From Baekduia sp036518975 (GTDB taxonomy: Bacteria > Actinomycetota > Thermoleophilia > Solirubrobacterales > Solirubrobacteraceae): DNA of 64,000 nucleotides. How positions within the stretch are numbered: the first letter of the stretch is position 1; every line of letters starts with the position of its first letter. The notes below the pieces were generated by a model, which was given only the letters and a program-made list of their open reading frames with translations, was not told the origin of the DNA and ran no database searches. Location: assembly GCA_036518975.1 (NCBI GenBank), contig DATDMD010000025.1:1-64000 (forward strand). Reading direction: 5' to 3'. This document shows positions 41,465 to 50,814 of this stretch, piece after piece. The translations under genes were made by a program, and so were the position numbers.

Positions 41465-44193
41465 CGCCCCAGCGCGCCCGCCAGCTCGCCCCGCGCCGTG
41501 ATCCCGAGCTTCGGGAAGATCCGGTACAGGTGCGTGCCGACGGTGCGGTGCGACAGGTACAACCGCTCGCCGATCTCGCGGTTCGAGAGCCCGGACGCGG
41601 CCAGCTGCGCGATCTGGAGCTCCTGCGCCGTCAGCTCGTCGCGCGCGTCCGGGTTGCGGCGCCGGCTCGTCTCGCCGGACGCGCGCAGCTCGCGGCGCGC
41701 CTGCTCGCCCCAGGCCACGCAGCCCAGCGCGTCGAAGGCGTCCCGGGCCGCGCGCAGCGGGACGCGGGACTCGCCGATGCGCCGTTGACGCCGCAGCCAG
41801 CGGCCGTGGGCGAGCTCGAGCCGCGCGCGTTGGAACGGCCACAGGCTGAGGTCCGCCGCCAGCGCCGCGGCGAAGCGCTCGCCGGCCTCGGCGTCGTCCC
41901 CGGCCGTCACGGCGCGCGCGTGCCGCAGCCCCAGCGCGATCCAGTCGCCCGGCTCGTCTCCGGCACAACGCTCGACGTCGTCGAGCATCGCCCGCACCTC
42001 GTCGACCTCCTCCGGACTGCTCGCCGCCTCGGCGTAGTCCATCAACAACCAGGTCCGCATCGTCGGGTGGTAGGCGGGATCGGCCGGGTCGAAGACGCGG
42101 CGGGCCGACATGTAGGCGTCGGCCTGGCGGCCCGCCCCGAGGCGCCCGGCGCTCCGCCCGATCTGGGCCATCGCGACGATGAAGTCCGCGCCCAACGCGA
42201 GCCCGCGGCGCTCGGCGGCCGCGGCCTGCTGCTCGGCGCCCGCCTCGTCGCCGCGCATGCCGGCGATCAGCGCGCCGACGGTGTCCGCGCCCGCCTCCCA
42301 CAGCCGCTCGCCGAGCTCCAGCGACAGGCGCCGCGACTCCTCGGCCGCGGGGATCGCCACGTCCCAGCGGCCCATCCGCGCGGAGACCATTCCCTGGAGC
42401 GCGAGCATGCGGGGGAGATGGCCGACCCGGCCCTCGCGGCGCAGCCCCTCGACGGCCTCGTCGAGGAGCCCGGCGGCCACGCCGAAGCCGCCGGCGACCG
42501 TCGCCGCCGGGCCGAAGTGGCGGGCGGCGTCGACGTCGTGGTGGCGTTCCAGCGCGTCCGCGCGCAGCCGCGCGATGACCTCCGGCGCGTGCCCGAGCGG
42601 GTTGGCGTACGCGTAGATCGCGAAGATCCGCGGGTCCGGCGTGTCCGCGCCGCCGCCGAGAGCGTCCGTCGCCGCGACGAGCCGGCGGCGCGCGTCGGCG
42701 CCCGGATCGGCCCACCACGCGCGCTGCGCGACCAACCACAACAGGTCGATCCGCAGGTCGTCGTCGCCGGCGAGCCCGGCCTCCTCGGCGGTGGCGACGA
42801 GCGCCGTCGCCCGCTTGCCGTCGCGGAGCGCGCGCGGGCGGCCGACCTCCGTGATCCACGTCGCCCGCGCCCGCTCGCGCGGCGTCGGGTCGAGGCGGTC
42901 GACCTCGCGCAGCAGCGGCGACACCACATCGGGACGACCCAGCTCCTGCGCCAGGCGCGCCGCCGCGAGCAGGCGCCGGCAGCGGTGCTCCGGCGCGCTC
43001 AGCTCACCGGCCCGGCGCAGCGCCGCGACCGCCGCGCCCGGCGCGCCGCGCCGCTGCGCGCGCCGGCCCGCCTCCTCCAGCGCGCAGGCCACGTCCTCCT
43101 GCTCACCGCTCAACAGCGCCGCGCGATGCCAGACCTGGCGGTCGGGATCGCCGGCCAGGACCTGCGCCAGCGCCTCGTGGACCTGACGCCGCAGCCCGAC
43201 CGGCGCGCTCTGGCTGATCGCCGACCGCGCGAGCGGGTGGCGGAAGCGGACCGACCGCAGGTCGAGCTCGACGATCGCGGCCTCGGCGGCGGCCGCGAGG
43301 TCGGAGACCTCCACGGGCTCCCCGGCGGCCAGGCGCGCGGCGTCGAGGATCTCGCCGAGGTCGTCGCGGTCGTTCAGCGCCGCCACGAGCAGCGCCACCC
43401 GCGCGGCGAACGCGAGGTCGGCGGCACGCGCCGCGAACGCCCGCTCCAGCCGCTCGGTGATCGGCACGACGCCCGGCTCGGAGACCGCCGCGACCGACGG
43501 CAGCTCGATCAGCGCGAGCGGGTTGCCGGCGGCCTCGCGCAGGACCTCGCGCCGGGCGGGCGCGGCGAGCGCCGGCGCGGCGACGTCGAGCAGCTCCTCG
43601 GCGACCTCCGTCCCCAGCGGCTGGAGGTCGAGCTCCGGCAGGTCGGACTCCGTGAGCGGCGAGCGATACCCCTCGCGCGCGGTGGCCAGGACGGCGATCG
43701 GGTCGGACTCGACCCGGCGCGCGACGAACGCCAGGACCTCGGCGCTGGGCTGGTCGAGCCAGTGCGCGTCCTCGGCGACGACCAGCACCGGCGCGTCGGT
43801 GGCCGCCTCGGACAGCAGGTCGAGGACCGCCATCCCGATCTGGAAGCGGTCGGGCGCCGCGTCGTCGCTCAGCCCGAACGCGGCGTCGAGCGCCGCGCGG
43901 TGGCGCGACGGCAGGCCGGCCACGCGCCCGCGCTCGGGCCGGACGAGCTGGTGGAGCCCGGCGAAGCCGATCCGGGCCTCGGACTGCACGCCGCTCGTGC
44001 TGAGGACCCGGAAGCCGGCGTCGACGGCGAGCGCCGTCGCCTCGGCGGCCAGCCGCGACTTGCCGATCCCCGGCTCGCCGCGCAGGACCAGGGAGCCGCC
44101 GCCGGAGTCGACGTCGAGCAGCGCTCGCAGCCGCGCCAGCTCGGGCTCGCGGCCGAGCAGCGGGCTGAGGACATCGCGGGCCGCGCTGGACAT
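41458..44193 (-). CDS. Large ATP-binding LuxR-family regulator (LAL type)
   Basis: A 911-residue regulator. The N-terminal NTPase (about 10-270) has GEPGIGKS (P-loop) and VLVVAEDAHW (Walker B); a long helical, TPR-like middle (about 300-820) follows, and a C-terminal LuxR helix-turn-helix (about 845-905) with LTAQELQIAQLAASGLSNREIGERLYLSHRTVGTHL-type sequence. LAL/MalT-like proteins activate transcription when a ligand triggers ATP-dependent oligomerisation. The neighbour is an alpha/beta hydrolase 70 bases upstream on the same strand, a possible target. Confidence 0.9.
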   Translation of the reverse strand: MSSAARDVLSPLLGREPELARLRALLDVDSGGGSLVLRGEPGIGKSRLAAEATALAVDAGFRVLSTSGVQSEARIGFAGLHQLVRPERGRVAGLPSRHRAALDAAFGLSDDAAPDRFQIGMAVLDLLSEAATDAPVLVVAEDAHWLDQPSAEVLAFVARRVESDPIAVLATAREGYRSPLTESDLPELDLQPLGTEVAEELLDVAAPALAAPARREVLREAAGNPLALIELPSVAAVSEPGVVPITERLERAFAARAADLAFAARVALLVAALNDRDDLGEILDAARLAAGEPVEVSDLAAAAEAAIVELDLRSVRFRHPLARSAISQSAPVGLRRQVHEALAQVLAGDPDRQVWHRAALLSGEQEDVACALEEAGRRAQRRGAPGAAVAALRRAGELSAPEHRCRRLLAAARLAQELGRPDVVSPLLREVDRLDPTPRERARATWITEVGRPRALRDGKRATALVATAEEAGLAGDDDLRIDLLWLVAQRAWWADPGADARRRLVAATDALGGGADTPDPRIFAIYAYANPLGHAPEVIARLRADALERHHDVDAARHFGPAATVAGGFGVAAGLLDEAVEGLRREGRVGHLPRMLALQGMVSARMGRWDVAIPAAEESRRLSLELGERLWEAGADTVGALIAGMRGDEAGAEQQAAAAERRGLALGADFIVAMAQIGRSAGRLGAGRQADAYMSARRVFDPADPAYHPTMRTWLLMDYAEAASSPEEVDEVRAMLDDVERCAGDEPGDWIALGLRHARAVTAGDDAEAGERFAAALAADLSLWPFQRARLELAHGRWLRRQRRIGESRVPLRAARDAFDALGCVAWGEQARRELRASGETSRRRNPDARDELTAQELQIAQLAASGLSNREIGERLYLSHRTVGTHLYRIFPKLGITARGELAGALGRQ

Positions 44194-44263
44194 CGCCGGC
44201 GATCGTCGCAGACCGGTGAGACGCCGTGCAGGCGCCCCGCCGGTTCCGCGCGACGGTCGCCGG

Positions 44264-45001
44264 TCAGGCCTCGACGGCGCCGGCCGCGGTCGCCGTGACC
44301 GCGGTCTGGATGAGCTCGGCGACGGCGGCCGGCTGCGACAGCGCGATCGAGTGCGACGCGTCGACCTCGATCACCTCGGCGCCGGCCCGCTGGGCCATGT
44401 GGCGCTCGGCGTCCGGGTGGATCGCGTTGTCGGAGGTGGCGACGACGGCCCAGGACGGCAGCTTCTTCCACGCCGCGGCCTGCGCGCGGTCGTCGAAGAT
44501 CGCCGCGAACGGCCGCTGCATGACGGCCAGCACGCGCGTCTGCTCCTCGGGCAGGTCGGCCGCGAACGCGTGGCGGTACTGGTCGGGCGCGATCGTCAGC
44601 TCGACCGCGGTGTCGCCGTCGGCCAGCGGGTAGTTGCTCGGCCGCAGCGCCTCGCCGAGCGGCGTCGGCGGGAAGCCGGCGAAGATCTCGGCGAACGACT
44701 CGCCCTCGTCGAGGATGAACGCCGCGACGTAGACGAGCCCGACGACGTTGTCCGCCGCGGCCCCGGCCACCGTGATCACCGCGCCGCCGTAGGAGTGGCC
44801 GACGAGGAGCACGGGGCCGTCGATCTGGTTGACGAAGCTCGCGATGTACTCGGCGTCGAGCGCCAGGCCGCGCAGCGGGTTGGCCGGCGCGACGACGTCG
44901 ACGCCGCGGGCCTGCAGCGCCTGGATGACCGGCGTCCAGAACGACGCGTCGGCGAAGCCTCCGTGGACGAGGACGACGGTCGGATCAGCGGAGTTCCCCA
45001 T
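44264..45001 (-). CDS. Alpha/beta hydrolase
   Basis: A 245-residue hydrolase with oxyanion HGGF, nucleophile elbow GHSYGG, and a catalytic His in DASHSIALSQP near the end; the acid is likely the Asp in VATSDNAIHPD. This is the short esterase/EstC-like group common in actinobacteria. It is divergent from a second hydrolase at 45222, and reads toward the LuxR regulator. Substrate unknown. Confidence 0.9.
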   Translation of the reverse strand: MGNSADPTVVLVHGGFADASFWTPVIQALQARGVDVVAPANPLRGLALDAEYIASFVNQIDGPVLLVGHSYGGAVITVAGAAADNVVGLVYVAAFILDEGESFAEIFAGFPPTPLGEALRPSNYPLADGDTAVELTIAPDQYRHAFAADLPEEQTRVLAVMQRPFAAIFDDRAQAAAWKKLPSWAVVATSDNAIHPDAERHMAQRAGAEVIEVDASHSIALSQPAAVAELIQTAVTATAAGAVEA

Positions 45002-45038
45002 GATGTTGCTCCTTTGCGATGGGGTTGACGAGGACAGC

Positions 45039-45055
45039 GCGGACGCTACGTCCGC
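45039..45055. promoter_or_regulatory. 17-base inverted repeat in the divergent hydrolase gap
   Basis: GCGGACG-CTA-CGTCCGC, perfect 7-bp arms, 37 bases upstream of the minus-strand hydrolase ATG. A hairpin or operator; a regulator is not identifiable. Confidence 0.45.
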
Positions 45056-45100
45056 CTGCTGCGGGTCGCGTGCGTCGCTCGACCGAACCTCACTCGCCGA

Positions 45101-45112
45101 TGACGTACGTCA
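45101..45112. promoter_or_regulatory. Perfect 12-bp palindrome TGACGTACGTCA
   Basis: It lies near the middle of the 220-base gap between divergent hydrolase genes (44264-45001 minus, 45222-46049 plus). Such palindromes are typical TetR, GntR or bZIP-like operators. Nothing else coding is seen in the gap. Confidence 0.45.
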
Positions 45113-45221
45113 CCGTGCAGCGTCGTGTCGCCAGCCTACGTGGCGCCCACCCGCTGGTCCACCCGGGTTACGTTGCCCAACGCACAGCTCTGCCACGCCG
45201 CACTCGACTCGGAGGCCTCGC

Positions 45222-46049
45222 ATGGGCACGATCACCACTTCCGACGGCATCGAGATCTACTTCAAGGACTGGGGCTCGGGCCAGCCGATCGTCTTCAGCC
45301 ACGGCTGGCCGCTCTCGGCCGACGACTGGGACACCCAGATGCTGTTCTTCCTGCACAACGGCTTCCGGGTGATCGCGGCCGACCGGCGCGGGCACGGGCG
45401 CTCGACGCAGACCGGCGACGGGCACGACATGGACCACTACGCCGACGACCTGGCGGCGGTGACGGCGCACCTCGACCTGAAGGACGCCATCCACGTCGGG
45501 CACTCCACCGGCGGTGGCGAGGTCGTCCGCTACATCGCGCGGCACGGCCAGGACCGCGTGGCGAAGGCCGTCCTGATCAGCTCGGTGCCGCCGCTGATGG
45601 TGCAGACCGACGCCAACCCCGGCGGTCTGCCCAAGAGCGTGTTCGACGACCTCCAGGCGCAGCTGGCCGCCAACCGCTCCGAGTTCTACCGCGCGCTGCC
45701 GTCGGGCCCGTTCTACGGGTTCAACCGCCCTGGCGCCACGGCGTCGGAGGCGATCATCGAGAACTGGTGGCGCCAGGGGATGATGGGCGGGGCGAAGGCC
45801 CACTACGACGGGATCGTCGCCTTCTCGCAGACCGACTTCACCGAGGACCTCAAGAAGATCACGGTGCCGTCGTTCGTCATGCACGGCGAGGACGACCAGA
45901 TCGTGCCCTACGCCGACTCCGGGCCGCTGTCGGCCAAGCTGCTGCCCAACGGGTCGCTGAAGAGCTATCCGGGCTTCCCGCACGGCATGCCGACCACCGA
46001 GGCCGAGACGATCAACGCCGACCTCCTGGCCTGGCTGAAGTCCTCTTAG
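45222..46049 (+). CDS. Alpha/beta hydrolase, non-haem chloroperoxidase type
   Basis: A 275-residue cofactor-free haloperoxidase/esterase. HGWPLSADDW oxyanion region, GHSTGGGEVVRYIARHG nucleophile elbow, acid in HGEDDQIVPY and the catalytic His in PGFPHGMPTT. Bacterial perhydrolases in this subgroup make peracids, but esterase activity is the safe prediction. GGAGG seven bases before the ATG is a good Shine-Dalgarno. Its stop overlaps the convergent SDR by four bases. Confidence 0.92.
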   Translation: MGTITTSDGIEIYFKDWGSGQPIVFSHGWPLSADDWDTQMLFFLHNGFRVIAADRRGHGRSTQTGDGHDMDHYADDLAAVTAHLDLKDAIHVGHSTGGGEVVRYIARHGQDRVAKAVLISSVPPLMVQTDANPGGLPKSVFDDLQAQLAANRSEFYRALPSGPFYGFNRPGATASEAIIENWWRQGMMGGAKAHYDGIVAFSQTDFTEDLKKITVPSFVMHGEDDQIVPYADSGPLSAKLLPNGSLKSYPGFPHGMPTTEAETINADLLAWLKSS

Positions 46050-46795
46050 CCTTCCCGGGCCACCTGGAAGGGGGCGAAGCTCTGCGCCACGGGCATGATC
46101 TCGATGGCGTTGATGTTGACGTGCGCGGGGCGGTCCGCCGCCCAGGCGACGGTGTCGGCGATGTCGTCGGCGCTCAGCGGCTGCATCCCGGCGTAGAGCT
46201 CGGAGGCCTTCGACTGGTCGCCGCCGTAGCGCACGACCGTGAACTCGGTCTCGGCCATCCCCGGCTCGATCGTCGTCGCGCGGACGCCGGTGCCGTGCAG
46301 GTCGCTGCGGAGCGCGATGGTGAACTGGTGGACGAACGCCTTGGTCGCGGCGTAGACGTTGCCGCCCGGGTACGGGTAGGTGCCGGCGACCGACCCCATG
46401 TTGATGATGTGGCCGCGGCGCCGCTCGACCATCCCGGGCAGCACGGCGCGCGTGCAGTGGACCAACCCCTTGTTGTTGGTGTCGATCATCGTGTCCCAGT
46501 CGTCGAGGTCGGCGTCCTGCGCGGGGTTCAGCCCCAGGGCCAGGCCCGCGTTGTTGACCAGGACGTCGATCGCGGAGAACGGCGCGGGCAGCGTCGTGAG
46601 CGCGCGCTCGACGCCGGCGCCGTCGCGCACGTCCAGCTCGACGACGTGGACGCGGTCGCCGAACTCCTCGGCCAGCGGGGCGAGCCGCTCGCCCCGCCGC
46701 GCGGCGGCGACGACGCGGTCCCCGGACGTGGCGAAGCGGCGCGCGATGGCGGCTCCGAAGCCGGAGCTCGCCCCGGTCACGCAAACGGTCCTCAT
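46046..46795 (-). CDS. Short-chain dehydrogenase, YdfG-like
   Basis: A 249-residue SDR: TGASSGFG cofactor loop, NNAGLALG, Ser in INMGSVAG and YAATK active site. The NNAG-x5-P...DxDDWDTMIDTNNKG pattern matches YdfG (3-hydroxy acid/serine dehydrogenase, malonic semialdehyde reductase). TAGGGT (46807-46802, minus) lies 6 bases before the ATG, as for the SDR at 28326. Substrate not certain. Confidence 0.9.
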   Translation of the reverse strand: MRTVCVTGASSGFGAAIARRFATSGDRVVAAARRGERLAPLAEEFGDRVHVVELDVRDGAGVERALTTLPAPFSAIDVLVNNAGLALGLNPAQDADLDDWDTMIDTNNKGLVHCTRAVLPGMVERRRGHIINMGSVAGTYPYPGGNVYAATKAFVHQFTIALRSDLHGTGVRATTIEPGMAETEFTVVRYGGDQSKASELYAGMQPLSADDIADTVAWAADRPAHVNINAIEIMPVAQSFAPFQVAREG

Positions 46796-46903
46796 GGCCC
46801 CACCCTAGCCAGCGGGCGCGCTCCCAGCAGTGCCGGAACGTCAGCCGGCCTTGACTTCGGCCAGAGCACCGAACGTAGACTGGGTGGCGCCCAGAGGCTT
46901 CCC

Positions 46904-48958
46904 GTGCCACCCCATTGCCTGACCGATCTGGCTGGACTCAGGATCAGTGGCGAGGATCTCCTCGTCGCCGCGAGCGAGGTGTCCGCGCAGCCGACCTGGG
47001 TCGTCGATCGCGACGACGTCATCCGCTTCGCCAACCTCGCCGCGACCACCGCGCTGGGCTACGAGAGCGCCGACGACCTGCTCGGGCACCGCCGGCACGA
47101 GACCGTCCACTACGAGCACCCGGCCGGGGCGCCCTATCCCGCCGCCGACTGCCCGCTGCTGCTTCCCGGCGCCACGGGCCGGACGGTCGCGCGCGACCTG
47201 GACTGGTTCTTCCGGCGCGACGGCTCGAAGCTCGCCGTCTCCTACGTCTCGCTCCCGGTCGAGCTGCCGGAGGGCCGCGGCGCGCTCGTGTCGTTCTCCG
47301 AGGTGCGGAGCCGCGCGCGGGCCGAGCAGGTGCCCAGCGCGCGCGAGGACTCGCTGCGGCGGATCGCCGCGCTGGTGGCCGGCGGGGCGGCGTCGGGCGA
47401 CGTCTTCGCCGCGATCGCCCGCGAGGTCGGGCACGTCGTGGGCCTGCCGCTGGTCCTGGTGTGGCGCTTCGAGCCGGGCAAGACGTCGGCGACCGTGATC
47501 GGCGAGTGGAGCGAGGTCCCGCACGTGTGGCGGCCCGGGAGCCGCTGGCCGCTCGACGGACCGGGCCTCGCCGTCCAGATGCTGGCGACCGGCCGCCCTG
47601 CGCGGATCGACGACTACGCCGACCTCTCCGGCTCGATCGCCGGCGCCAGCCGCGAGTCCCGGCTGCGCGGGTCGGCCGGCGCGCCGATCATCGTCGACGG
47701 CGACATCTGGGGCTGGATGGCGGCCGCCGACAGCCGCGCCGCACTGCCCGAGAAGGTCGAGGACCGGCTCGCCGAGTTCACCGAGCTGGTCGCGACGGCC
47801 ATCTCGAACACCGAGAGCCGGGCGGGGCTGCGCCGGCTGGCCGAGGAGCAGGCCGCGCTGCGGCGGGTGGCGACGCTCGTGGCGAGCGGGACTCGCCCGC
47901 AGGACGTGTTCGCGACGGTCGCCACCGAAGTCGTACGGCTGTTCTCCGTCGACATGGCGAACGTGTGCCGCTATGAGCCCGGCCGCGTCCTGCTGTTCGT
48001 CGCCAGCGCGGGGAACGTGTTCCCGGTCGGCAGCCGGTGGCCGATCGGCGGGGCGATGAACCTCGCGACGCGCATCCTGGAGACGGGCCGTCCGGCCCGT
48101 CTCGACGACTACACGCTGGCCAGCGGCGCGCTCGCGGAAGGCATCCGCGACACGGGCATCCGCTCGGCGGTCGGGACGCCGGTCGTCGTCGAGGGCCGGG
48201 TGTGGGGCCTGATGGCCGTCGGCTCCAAGCAGAACCGGCCGCTGCCGCCGGACACCGAGCTCCGTCTCGCCTCGTTCACCCAGCTCGTGGCGACGGCGAT
48301 CGCCAACGCCGAGGCGCGGTCCGAGCTGGCGGAGTCGCGGGCGCGCGTCGTGGCCGCGGCCGACGAGGAGCGCCGGCGCGTCGTCCGGGACCTCCACGAC
48401 GGCGCGCAGCAGCGGCTGGTGCACACCGTCGTCACGCTCAAGCTGGCCCAGCGCGCCCTGGAGAACGGCGACCGGGACCTCGCCGCGCTGCTGGCCGAGG
48501 CGCTCGACCACGCCCGGCTGACGACGCACGAGATCCGCGAGCTCGCGCACGGCATCCTCCCGGCGGTGCTCGCCGACGGCGGGCTGCGCGCCGGCGTGGA
48601 CGCCCTGACGTCGCGGATGCCCGTGCCGGTGCAGACCGACGTGTCCGTGGGCCGGCTGCCCGCCGTCGTCGAGGCGACCACGTACTTCGTCGTCGCCGAG
48701 GCGCTGACCAACGTCGCCAAGCACGCCGCGGCGGCGCACGCCACGGTGACCGTCCGCGTCGCGGACGGAGCGCTCGAGGCCCGGGTGCGCGACGACGGCA
48801 TCGGCGGCGCGCGGCCCGACGGCAGCGGCCTGCTGGGACTCCGGGACCGGCTCGCCGTCCTCGACGGCCGGCTCCGGGTCGAGAGCCCGGCCGACGGCGG
48901 CACGCTCGTCGTCGCCGACATCCCGCTCACGAGGAGCCACATCGATGGAGATCGCTGA
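46904..48958 (+). CDS. PAS-GAF-GAF sensor histidine kinase (HisKA_3)
   Basis: A 684-residue soluble kinase. An N-terminal PAS domain (about 15-125) is followed by two GAF domains (about 145-295 and 310-460), the H-box RRRVVRDLHDGAQQR with His498, and a HATPase domain with EALTNVAKHAAAA and GLLGLRDRL. No membrane helix. It ends 14 bases inside pxpB, so kinase and 5-oxoprolinase genes are translationally coupled. No response regulator is adjacent. GTG 46904 was chosen as the only in-frame start before the PAS domain. The final part is nearly identical at DNA level to the broken kinase at 55337-57062. Confidence 0.9.
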   Translation: MPPHCLTDLAGLRISGEDLLVAASEVSAQPTWVVDRDDVIRFANLAATTALGYESADDLLGHRRHETVHYEHPAGAPYPAADCPLLLPGATGRTVARDLDWFFRRDGSKLAVSYVSLPVELPEGRGALVSFSEVRSRARAEQVPSAREDSLRRIAALVAGGAASGDVFAAIAREVGHVVGLPLVLVWRFEPGKTSATVIGEWSEVPHVWRPGSRWPLDGPGLAVQMLATGRPARIDDYADLSGSIAGASRESRLRGSAGAPIIVDGDIWGWMAAADSRAALPEKVEDRLAEFTELVATAISNTESRAGLRRLAEEQAALRRVATLVASGTRPQDVFATVATEVVRLFSVDMANVCRYEPGRVLLFVASAGNVFPVGSRWPIGGAMNLATRILETGRPARLDDYTLASGALAEGIRDTGIRSAVGTPVVVEGRVWGLMAVGSKQNRPLPPDTELRLASFTQLVATAIANAEARSELAESRARVVAAADEERRRVVRDLHDGAQQRLVHTVVTLKLAQRALENGDRDLAALLAEALDHARLTTHEIRELAHGILPAVLADGGLRAGVDALTSRMPVPVQTDVSVGRLPAVVEATTYFVVAEALTNVAKHAAAAHATVTVRVADGALEARVRDDGIGGARPDGSGLLGLRDRLAVLDGRLRVESPADGGTLVVADIPLTRSHIDGDR

Positions 48959-49841
48959 GCAGTCGGAGACGCGATACAGCAACGGCGGCGACGAGTGGCT
49001 GCTCGTCCAGCTCGCCGAGGGCATGAGCGTCGGCGTCAACATGCGCGCGCTGGCCATCTGCCGCCGGCTGGAGGAGCAGCGCCTCGACGGCGTGCTGGAC
49101 ATCTGCCCCTCGAACGCGTCCTACCTCGTCCGCCTCGACCCCGACGTGCTGCACCCGCGCGCGCTCGAAGAGGACCTGCGCGCCCTGGAGGAGCAGGTCG
49201 GCGACGCCGCCGACTTCCACCTCCAGACGCGGGTCGTCGACGTGCCGGTCCTGTGGGACGACCCGTGGACGCGCGAGGTCGTCCAGCGGTTCCGCGACCG
49301 GCACCAGACGCCCGACCTCACCGACATCGAGTTCGCCGCCCAGCTCAACGGCTTCGCCACGCCGGAGGCGTTCCGGGACGCGGTCTTCGGGGTGCCGTTC
49401 CTCGTGACGATGATCGGCTTCGTCCCCGGCCTGACCTGGGGCTACCAGCTCGTCGCCGCCGACCGCCAGATCGAGGTCCCCAAGTACGTGCGGCCGCGCA
49501 CCGACACGCCGGAGCTGGCCTTCGCGTGGGGCGGCGCGTTCGCGACCGTCTACCCGGTCCGCGGCGCGGGCGGCTACCAGCTGCTCGGCATGTGCGCGAC
49601 GCCGTTCTTCTCCGCGACGCGCCGGCTGCCGGACTTCCGCGACCGCGACTGGTTCTTCCGCGCGGGCGACATCATCCGCTATCGGTCCGTCGACCGGCCG
49701 GAGCTCGACCGCATCCGGGCGGCCGTCGCGGAGGAGACGTTCGCGTACCGGACCGCCGACGTGGAGTTCGTCCCGCGCCGCTGGTACGACGATCCGGACG
49801 GCGTGACCGCGAGCCTGGAGAGGAGCCTCGATGGCGCTTGA
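48945..49841 (+). CDS. pxpB: 5-oxoprolinase subunit B (KipI/PxpB family)
   Basis: One of three proteins that together split 5-oxoproline using ATP. The 298-residue protein has the CT_C_D domain: TRYSNGGDEWLLVQLAEG, FGVPFLVTMIGFVPGLTWGY and the C-terminal FRAGDIIRYRSVDRPE block. It is longer than E. coli PxpB (about 220) owing to an N-terminal and a C-terminal extension of about 40 residues each. GAGGAG 8 bases upstream supports the ATG. It overlaps the kinase (14 bases) and pxpC (11 bases). Confidence 0.88.
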   Translation: MEIAEQSETRYSNGGDEWLLVQLAEGMSVGVNMRALAICRRLEEQRLDGVLDICPSNASYLVRLDPDVLHPRALEEDLRALEEQVGDAADFHLQTRVVDVPVLWDDPWTREVVQRFRDRHQTPDLTDIEFAAQLNGFATPEAFRDAVFGVPFLVTMIGFVPGLTWGYQLVAADRQIEVPKYVRPRTDTPELAFAWGGAFATVYPVRGAGGYQLLGMCATPFFSATRRLPDFRDRDWFFRAGDIIRYRSVDRPELDRIRAAVAEETFAYRTADVEFVPRRWYDDPDGVTASLERSLDGA

Positions 49842-50805
49842 GGTCAGGACGCCCGGGCTGCAGACCACGGTCCAGGACGAGGGGCGCATCGGCCTGTACG
49901 CCGCGGGGATGCCGCCGTCGGGCGCCATGGACAAGGCCTCGTACCGCGTCGGCAACCTGCTCGTCGGCAACCCCGACGGCCTGGCGTCGCTGGAGATCAC
50001 GTACCTCGGGCCCGAGCTGGAGGTCACCGGCGACACGGTCATCGCCGTGACCGGCGCGGAGCTGGGGCCCAAGCTCAACGGCGAGCCGATCGCGTCGTGG
50101 CGGTCGCACGCGGTCGCGGCCGGCGACGTCGTCTCGTTCGGCTACATCCAGTCAGGCGCGCGCGCGTACCTGGCGGTGGCCGGCGGCATCGACGTGCCGG
50201 CCTACGTCGGCAGCCGCGCGACCTACACGCTGTGTGCCCTGGGCGGGTTCGAGGGGCGCGCGCTGCAGGCGGGCGACGTCGTGCCGGTCGGCGCCGGGGT
50301 CGCGGGCACGCCGGGCGCGGAGCTGCCCGAGCGCCTGCGCCCGCGGATCGACGGCGACGCCGAGCTGCGCGTCGTGGTCGGGCTCGCCAGCTACCGGCTG
50401 GTCCCCGAGAGCCTGGAGACGTTCCTCGCCACGACCTGGACCGTGACGCCCGACGCCAACCGCGTCGGCTACCGCTTCCGCGGCGAGGCGCTGGCGTTCG
50501 TGGACCGGGAGCCGCCGCCGGGCGCGGGGAACGACCCGTCGAACGTCGTCGACTTCGGCTACCCGATCGGCTCGATCCAGGTCCCGGGCGGGGTCGAGCC
50601 GATCGCGCTGCTGGCCGACGCGGTCACCGGCGGCGGCTACGCGACGATCGCGACGATCATCTCCGCCGACCTCGACCGGATCGGGCAGACCAAGACCAAC
50701 GAGCACGTCCGCTTCACCTCGGTGACCCTCGACGACGCGCTCGCGGCGCGCCGCGAGGGGCGCGAGGCGCTGGAGCGCGCGCGTGACCACCTGAGCCGCC
50801 GATAG
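49831..50805 (+). CDS. pxpC: 5-oxoprolinase subunit C (KipA/PxpC family)
   Basis: The CT_A_B-domain partner of PxpB. The 324 residues include VQDEGRIGLYAAGMPPSGAMDKASYRVGNLLVGN near the start, LAVAGGIDVPAYVGSRATYTL, and the late block GSIQVPGG...TGGGYATIATI. It works as a PxpBC complex that activates 5-oxoproline. The related CT domains occur in urea carboxylase, so activity on another amide is possible. Overlaps pxpB and lies 9 bases before the biotin carrier gene. Confidence 0.92.
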   Translation: MALEVRTPGLQTTVQDEGRIGLYAAGMPPSGAMDKASYRVGNLLVGNPDGLASLEITYLGPELEVTGDTVIAVTGAELGPKLNGEPIASWRSHAVAAGDVVSFGYIQSGARAYLAVAGGIDVPAYVGSRATYTLCALGGFEGRALQAGDVVPVGAGVAGTPGAELPERLRPRIDGDAELRVVVGLASYRLVPESLETFLATTWTVTPDANRVGYRFRGEALAFVDREPPPGAGNDPSNVVDFGYPIGSIQVPGGVEPIALLADAVTGGGYATIATIISADLDRIGQTKTNEHVRFTSVTLDDALAARREGREALERARDHLSRR

Positions 50806-50814
50806 GAGCCCCAC

